Positions 58,234 to 64,000 of a stretch of 64,000 nucleotides of DNA are shown here, in pieces (position 1 is the first letter of the stretch; every line of letters begins with the position of its first letter). This stretch comes from Oxytricha trifallax (lineage: Eukaryota; Ciliophora; Spirotrichea; Sporadotrichida; Oxytrichidae), in NCBI GenBank assembly GCA_000711775.1, contig ARYC01002484.1, forward strand, positions 1 to 64,000, in the 5' to 3' direction. The notes under the pieces were generated by a model that was given only the letters and a program-made list of their open reading frames with translations, ran no database searches and was not told the origin of the DNA. The position numbers and the translations under genes are program-made.

Positions 58234-61200
58234 CTGTTAAAACCGAATAAGGCAAATATTGGAGTTTCTGATTAAAAAGAATTTTCCGCTCGAGATTTGT
58301 TAGCCCTGTCAAAACAATGCTCTCCATCTTCTTAAGGCATTAATATGAGTAAACAACTTTCCAGTAACTTATAAAAGAAGAATCTAGAGATAAATATTAC
58401 GCCCTTTGATCTGACTATTCTAAATGATATGACAGACAGTAAAGTTTATGATGTACAGAGAAAGAATGATAAGGTTGATAGCTAATTTTTTAGCTAAAAT
58501 GGATTTAATTCTGAAAATGTAATGGTTATGAGAACTGCTTCTTCTCAAGAAAATTTTAGTTAAATTCTCTCGAATAGTATCAAAGAATAACTGCAACATT
58601 ACCCAATAGGACAGACTTAACATTAAAAATAATCAATGAAATCTTGTGATGAAGTTATGATGAGATATAATGGGGATGGCTAGATTGATAAAAAAGTAGA
58701 TATAGTAAAAATTTAATAAAAATATCAGGCAAATGCTATAGAAGATCAGGATTAAGATTAAGGTCTAAAAGTGATCTTTGCTGATGATTCAGAGTTTGAG
58801 GAAAAACATAATGATGTAAAAATGAATCAAAAGATATCATTTAATTCAATATTGTTGTTATTTATTAATTAAAATCTAATGACGATGACGATTTGTCATT
58901 CACTGAGTTCAAATGTAAAATGCAAAGCAAAGAGAGTGAGCAGACTGACACAATAAACAACTATATGAACTCAATTGAAAGCTATAGCAATTATTAGCCT
59001 ATTCAAACTATTGTAGAGAATCAAAAATCTTCACTTCTTACAAATAATAACAATTAGCAATCCATCAATAATCCATCATGCTATCATAAGAGCACTTAGT
59101 CTTAAGACAGTGAAAAGAAATCAATTCAAAAAATATCTACTTATTAATTGAATCGTGAAAATACTGCTTAGTTCATTTGCCCTAATAACCCTAACGAGAT
59201 CTTAATATTTTTTATTATGTTAATAATAAGCAAATCTACTCTTCCTAAAGTTTCCTGCTTTCACCCAAATCTATGATGAACACAATAAAATTGCATCAAG
59301 TTTAGAGCAAAAGGAATATTGGAGATCAAGGCGATTTAATCTCAATGGATGACATAGATTCAACTTAAACGATAAATTCAAAGTAGCAAACAGTTTTAAA
59401 CTCAATGATGTAAAGTTAGAAAGATTTAACTCTGAGACTTAAGCAAGAGCAAAACAACTTAGTACAAAATGAAATTTAGAAAGTTTATCAAGGAAAATCT
59501 AAGGTTAAGAGATAAGAATCCTTGCATGAGCCAAGCTCTGTTTAATAGGAGTGCAGTCTTAATCATCCTAATCATGTTAAAAGAATTAAATAAGTAGATG
59601 GCTATTAAGTCAATCAGAGTCTAGTTAATTTTGAAAATCTAGAAAGAGAGTAATTGAAGGAAGAATATCGAAAACTCAAGAAATAGCTTTAAGAGATTGC
59701 TTTGAAAAATCATCAATCTTCCTAAAGTAAAAGTTAAACAAAGTAAAAAGCAGGTCTGACAATTGATAATTACAAGTAACAATAAGTTAAGCAAGTTTGC
59801 TCATTCAAAGAAAACTAAAACTAAAAGCATACTTCTTCCACTTCCAAAGATGTCTCAACTATAGAAAGCCTTCAGAAGTCTACAAACTAGAGCATAAATT
59901 ACTCAAAAAAAGAATAATAGAAAAATCTTGATGCCAAAAGAGATCAAAATTTAAGTTAGTAAAAGAAAATTGAGGAAAAAATATTGAACAAATAGCAGAG
60001 GTATAGCTGTTCAAATAATAATACACGTTAACACAACTAATTTAATTAGTCTTTATAAAAAGAAAGAAATAATTCTATTTAATAACATTCTCATTAGAAA
60101 GACTAATTACAGCCTTTGGAAAAAATTAAAGATATAAATCAAATTAAATCCTAAACATATTAAGAAAGATCTCATAGAATGGGTAAAAATTAGAAAATTG
60201 ATAATTAATCTCGAAACTTGTAACAATCTCAAGATATTATTTTTAACAAAAGTAAATTGAGTACACTTGAATATCCATTGATGCATAAATTAGTTCAAAA
60301 CTCAAAAAGAGAGTCTTATCTAAAGACTGAGAAATAATTGCAATACTAGAGTTAAAGTGCTAGATCTAGTATAGCTAACCTTAGAAATGAGAATAATTTA
60401 AGAAATTTAAAGCATAGTTAAAATTAAAGATTGAATAGTAAGGCGAATCAAAACTTTAATGAATCTTAGCTTTATAATAAAAGTTCCTACAAAAATAAGA
60501 ATGACAATTAAAAAGATCTAAAACATTCAAAATCGATTGAGAGGTCTTAGGGTAAGAGCATAACACGTAAAAGAAATTGTTAAAAATAGAAAAAGGAAAA
60601 TTAATTAGAATAAAAGGGCTATATTGAAACTCAAGGGCATTCGAGATCAAATGAGAGATTTTACGAATTTGAAAAGCAAAGAGGTTCGGTGACTCCTTAA
60701 AATTTTCATCACCATTAGTGCAGAAAGCATAGCAAAAAATCTAATAGCTTTTTAAAGTATTCAAACGATAATAAAAACAGAAAAGACTCAAGCTACAATA
60801 AAGCAAAGAATCACATTAATGAGTGTTCAAGTTAATTTAATATTGATTTTGAAACTTAAAAGCGACATCTATCTAGCTTTGATAACAGAAAGCAAACTGA
60901 ATTTTTAAAGAACCAATAATTAAGAAAGTCTTTGGATTAAGCAAACAACTTTTAACATCTTGAATAAAACTCCAAGAGGCAAAGATCAATTTCTACTAAA
61001 AAGGATGAGGGCTTTTATTCCTCCAATAAATTAAGGGAGAATAGCTGTTTGATTATAGATTAACATTCACAAGATAGTCATATGTATAAAAATTGCTATA
61101 ACAAAGAAGAAAGATAGATTAATATATCTCCTTCCAAGCTAAACAAAGAACTCAATAAAATTCTTGAAACTGAGAGAATGATTAAGGAGTATAAGGAAAT

Positions 61201-62562
61201 TATCACAAAAATGTAAAGAGATTTGTACTCAAAGAAAAAGTCAATTGTAACTTAAGTTGTTAATGAGGATAAGCCACTAACTGTAAAATAGAAGTAACTC
61301 CAAAAAAGTAGCTAAAATTAAAATCAAAAAGGCAGCTCTAAGAAAACTCCAAATTCTTTACTACAGAAGAAAAGAATATTTTAGGAAGATATTAACCCAA
61401 AAGAAGCATTAATGCCTTTGCTTAAAATTGCTGATGCAGATTCACTACGAATAAAGAATATTAAGCGAATTGAAGATGCAATCGATATTATTAGGCAAAA
61501 AATGGAGATTCAGTAAATAGATCCATAAAAGCTTAATGTACAACCACCTGTAGTGATCTATAGGGAAAGTATTTTATCATAGCCAAGCATTATCCAACAA
61601 GATTTTTACTTCAGATCTGACTCCAAAATTTCAAGAATAAGTATCTCTCCAAAGAGGGAGTCCTAAAGATTTACACCGAATAAGCAGTTTAATTAAAGAA
61701 ACCATTCTAATTCTCTCCACTAAAACTAAACAATTTTCACTTCATTTCCAAACAGTTCTCAAACATACTACAAACGAAACAAGTCCTCGCAAAAAGTTTA
61801 AAAGATTGCTTCAATTGAGAAGTCTTCTAGAATATTTTCAAATGAAATACCTTTAGCTTTTTATGAAAAAACTGTGATACCAGAGGAAGATCAAGAAGAG
61901 CCAACTCGCTATCATAATATTAATCATGAAGATGAAAGTATGATTAATGCTTAGTAGTAACTTGACATCATAAACTTCTACAAAGAATTCTAGCAGGAAG
62001 ATGAAACTATCCCAACACCATTATCTATTATAAGCAAACAGCCAAGTTTTATCGCATAGTCTCCACTACTTCTTAATCGCTCAAGAAGAGTTGATATTGC
62101 TAATAACAGGCAAAGTTACCAATAAAAGTTCACTTCATAAATGGATCAAAGATAGAACAATTTCTTATCTTACAACTATCCTTAAAAAGATTAAGATGTG
62201 AAAATTGTTAGCATACAAATTAATGGCAATAAGAAGACATAAGAAGCTAATAAAAGTAAATTTAATGAAGTAATGAAAATAACATCTGAAATGTTGAATA
62301 ATAGGTAGTAATAGTCATTAAATCTTACAAAAACTAAAACCTCTCAACAATTAACGCCTTAAAGATCTAAACTTCAAAACAGTTTAAAGACTTAAAATCA
62401 AAATTTTGGAAATAGCCAGCTTTTAAAGCATCCAAATGTTTTTAGCTTGAATAAATCGAGTTTCAATAATACCACTAAGATCCCTCTTTGTTCTTATAAT
62501 TTTATTACAAAATCATTCTTTATTTATATGATAAAATTAGTCATAAAAGGCAAACATTGATA
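58234..62562 (+). CDS. Very large low-complexity Gln/Asn/Ser/Lys-rich protein
   Basis: Starts MLLKPNKANIGVSDQKEFSA and extends about 1,400 codons to TGA 60-62 bases past 62500 (62560-62562), with interruptions near 58.84-58.88 kb and 59.2 kb. Content is mostly Gln, Asn, Ser and Lys; coiled-coil stretches occur near LEREQLKEEYRKLKKQLQE and NKILETERMIKEYKEIITK. A slightly more ordered part lies near 61.4-61.5 kb (LMPLLKIADADSLRIKNIKR, IEDAIDIIRQKMEIQQ). No enzyme motif. The TBE at 62631 is inserted 68 bases after the stop, so the gene itself is spared. Short upstream spacing to the minus-strand gene suggests a shared promoter region. Confidence 0.65.
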
Positions 62563-62731
62563 TCTAAATACTTGCAAAAGAATCAACTCAACTTTAACCA
62601 ATCAGTTAGTAAACATAAGCTTATTAAAATCAAAACCCCAAAACCCCTTAGTGAGGTTTATAAGTGCTTTGATTTGTAGGGTAAAGTTGGGGTTTTAATG
62701 GGGTAGTAGAGAAATTAGGCCAGTTTGCAAA

Positions 62732-64000
62732 ATGAGAAATAGAAATTAGCGATTTTTGGGGTCTATTTATGATGAGAAGTATTTAGATTTACTGCTTAAG
62801 CTTAGGTATGGTGCGAGTATTAATATAGACTAACTCAAACCAGTGATAAATATTGTGCGATTGCAAAGCTATTGTGTAAGAGTGCTTCGACTGTAAGGTA
62901 TCACTGCTTGCTAACTGTTTAGCATTTCAATTCTGGTTCTTGATAACATACTGTAAGAAAATAAAAGTTCTCTAAGCAGCATATTGAATATCTCTGCGAT
63001 TCTAAGACTCTTAAGTATTGGGAACATTTCCCACTTGACTAGCAAGCTGTGATGTTTCATCGCAAGTTTCCTGACATGCGTATCTCACCAAAGACTATCG
63101 CAAATATTTATTGAAGAAATGGTATTACCTTAAAGACTGTCAACAGAGTGAAGAGAGTGATTAACTTTACTCTGCCATTTTATAGTAATAATTTAAACTA
63201 TATATATGATTAAATGCAGAGGCCTATTGATAATAACATCAAGTTCATACACGCTGATGAAGCTCTGTTTACGTTCAACACCTTTATTAATAAGTCTTGG
63301 TACAAGAAGTACGATAATATAGAAGTGTATGAGTATGACTAAAATGTGAAGGTTTTCGCCCATGCAATTTTAGCTGGTTATTAGCGAAAATTCAGGCTTA
63401 GAAAATTATGACATTAATCCTCGTTCTATTAAGCGAGAAGTAGTGTATTGAGTTCTTGCATAAGCTAAGAGATAAATACAATAATCAAGAGATCATCTTA
63501 TTTGTTGATAACTTATCAGTTCATAAGACTAAGGTAATTACAATTTATAATAAGAATTTGATAAATAAAAATGGAATTAATTAGAAATAATCAAAAATGG
63601 AAAAATGTCTGAGCAGAAGAAGCCGTGTCATTGAACATTAATGTAAGTTACAAAAATATATCTAAATTTTTTATTTTACAGGGGTTGCACCTGGTAAGAG
63701 TGGTAATGGGAGCAGACAAAAACTTCGCAGAGCAGCTAAGAAAAATGGGGAAGGAGTATTCAAATATGCAAATGGTAATATTGAAAAAGGAATATGGAAA
63801 GACAATGAAACGTTTTTTAGATTTTACACTTTGTATATTGGCTTATTGTTTTTCATTTATTATTGATCGAAATGTTGTAATCATCTATTTTCCAAATTAT
63901 TTATCATAAATCTAAGAAAGCTTATGAAGAGATAAAGATAACTCCTGTGTATAACGTACCTTACAGTCCTCAATTTAATGGAATCGAATTCAATTGGAGT
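62732..64000 (+). pseudogene. TBE transposase (42-kDa type, DDE), broken
   Basis: ATG 62732 starts MRNRNQRFLGSIYDEKYLDL and LLKLRYGASINIDQLKP. Later blocks in shifted frames are AIAKLLCKSASTVRYH, HFPLDQQAVMFHRKFPDMRI, then FIHADEALFTFNTFINKSWY (first catalytic Asp in HAD), EIILFVDNLSVHKTK (second Asp in VDN), and YNVPYSPQFNGIEFNWS (catalytic Glu in NGIE). These are the three DDE blocks of TBE transposases, related to Tc1/mariner. At least two in-frame TGAs and frame changes show this copy is decayed. Between the second and third blocks lies a 378-base insertion flanked by CTAAG. Confidence 0.88.
63529..63916 (+). other. Insertion in the transposase with exon-like MORN coding sequence
   Basis: 378 bases (63534-63911) between direct repeats CTAAG at 63529-63533 and 63912-63916. 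Removing the insertion with one repeat joins DNLSVHKTK to KAYEEIKITPVYNVPY exactly. Inside, one frame reads MEKCLSRRSRVIEHQ (from 63599), then a GT-AG intron (63643-63683, GTAAGT donor, poly-T tract, ACAG acceptor), then VAPGKSGNGSRQK and NGEGVFKYANGNIEKGIWKD, which resembles a MORN repeat. The flanks of this frame are AT-rich. It could be a host MDS inside the TBE, or an IES-like insertion with fortuitous coding look. Confidence 0.55.

Larger units (their letters stand above)
62631..64000 (+). mobile_element. TBE transposon, 5' part (continues beyond the window)
   Basis: Begins with the 17-bp telomere-like end CAAAACCCCAAAACCCC (62631-62647), preceded by AAT (62628-62630), an ANT target site. 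The subterminal sequence (TTAGTGAGGTTTATAAGTGC and a second GGGGTTTT box at 62692) is the inverse of the end at 2940-3031. The transposase reads inward from about 62732. This gives both elements the same map: transposase near the C4A4 end, kinase near the G4T4 end. Whole-element length cannot be judged here. Confidence 0.92.

Noticed and set aside
1-64000. tRNA, rRNA or CRISPR arrays
   Set aside because: No segment folded or read like a tRNA or rRNA by eye, and no regularly spaced repeats were seen; a tRNAscan/Rfam run would settle the RNA genes.

Overview
The window looks like germline (micronuclear) DNA of a spirotrich ciliate of the Oxytricha/Stylonychia type. Three things point there. (1) Every convincing gene reads TAA and TAG as glutamine and ends only at TGA. 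(2) It contains TBE-type transposons whose ends are C4A4 telomere-like repeats (17 bp at 62631-62647) flanked by 3-bp ANT target duplications. (3) Many genes are interrupted by short AT-rich segments that are not GT-AG introns but are bounded by a short direct repeat (a pointer); removing the segment plus one repeat restores the reading frame. These are internal eliminated sequences (IESs) between macronuclear-destined segments (MDSs). A 64-kb multigene stretch also does not fit a macronuclear nanochromosome. The species cannot be fixed from the sequence alone.

Layout. 1-3513: the end of one TBE nested in the kinase gene of an older TBE, with a 1-kb foldback element inside the younger one. 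3.5-12.8 kb: AT-rich germline-limited DNA with four foldback elements and isolated coding islands (9.43-9.65 kb plus strand; 10.8 and 11.7-12.0 kb minus strand) that look like MDSs of a dispersed, possibly scrambled gene. 12.8-24.5 kb: one giant minus-strand gene for a secreted or membrane beta-helix/Cys-rich/multi-TM protein, with at least six resolved IESs, two of them TA-flanked MITE-like elements. 24.5-27.7 kb: intergenic, with a 1.5-kb foldback element carrying G-runs. 27.7-51.2 kb: a dense gene cluster (protein kinase, TPR protein, RRM protein, membrane protein, kinesin-like protein, ankyrin protein, guanylate kinase, unknown proteins, PHD/ePHD protein). 52.4-62.6 kb: coiled-coil protein, Rdx/SelW-like protein, two more unknown genes. 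62.6-64.0 kb: the start of another TBE whose transposase is interrupted by a segment with exon-like coding sequence.

The genes do not form an operon-like unit; they are independent eukaryotic genes with short spacers, GT-AG introns and IESs. The main interest is genome architecture: transposons, MITE-derived IESs, pointers and dispersed MDSs. Translations and pointer joins were done by hand, so boundaries in the long low-complexity genes are approximate.
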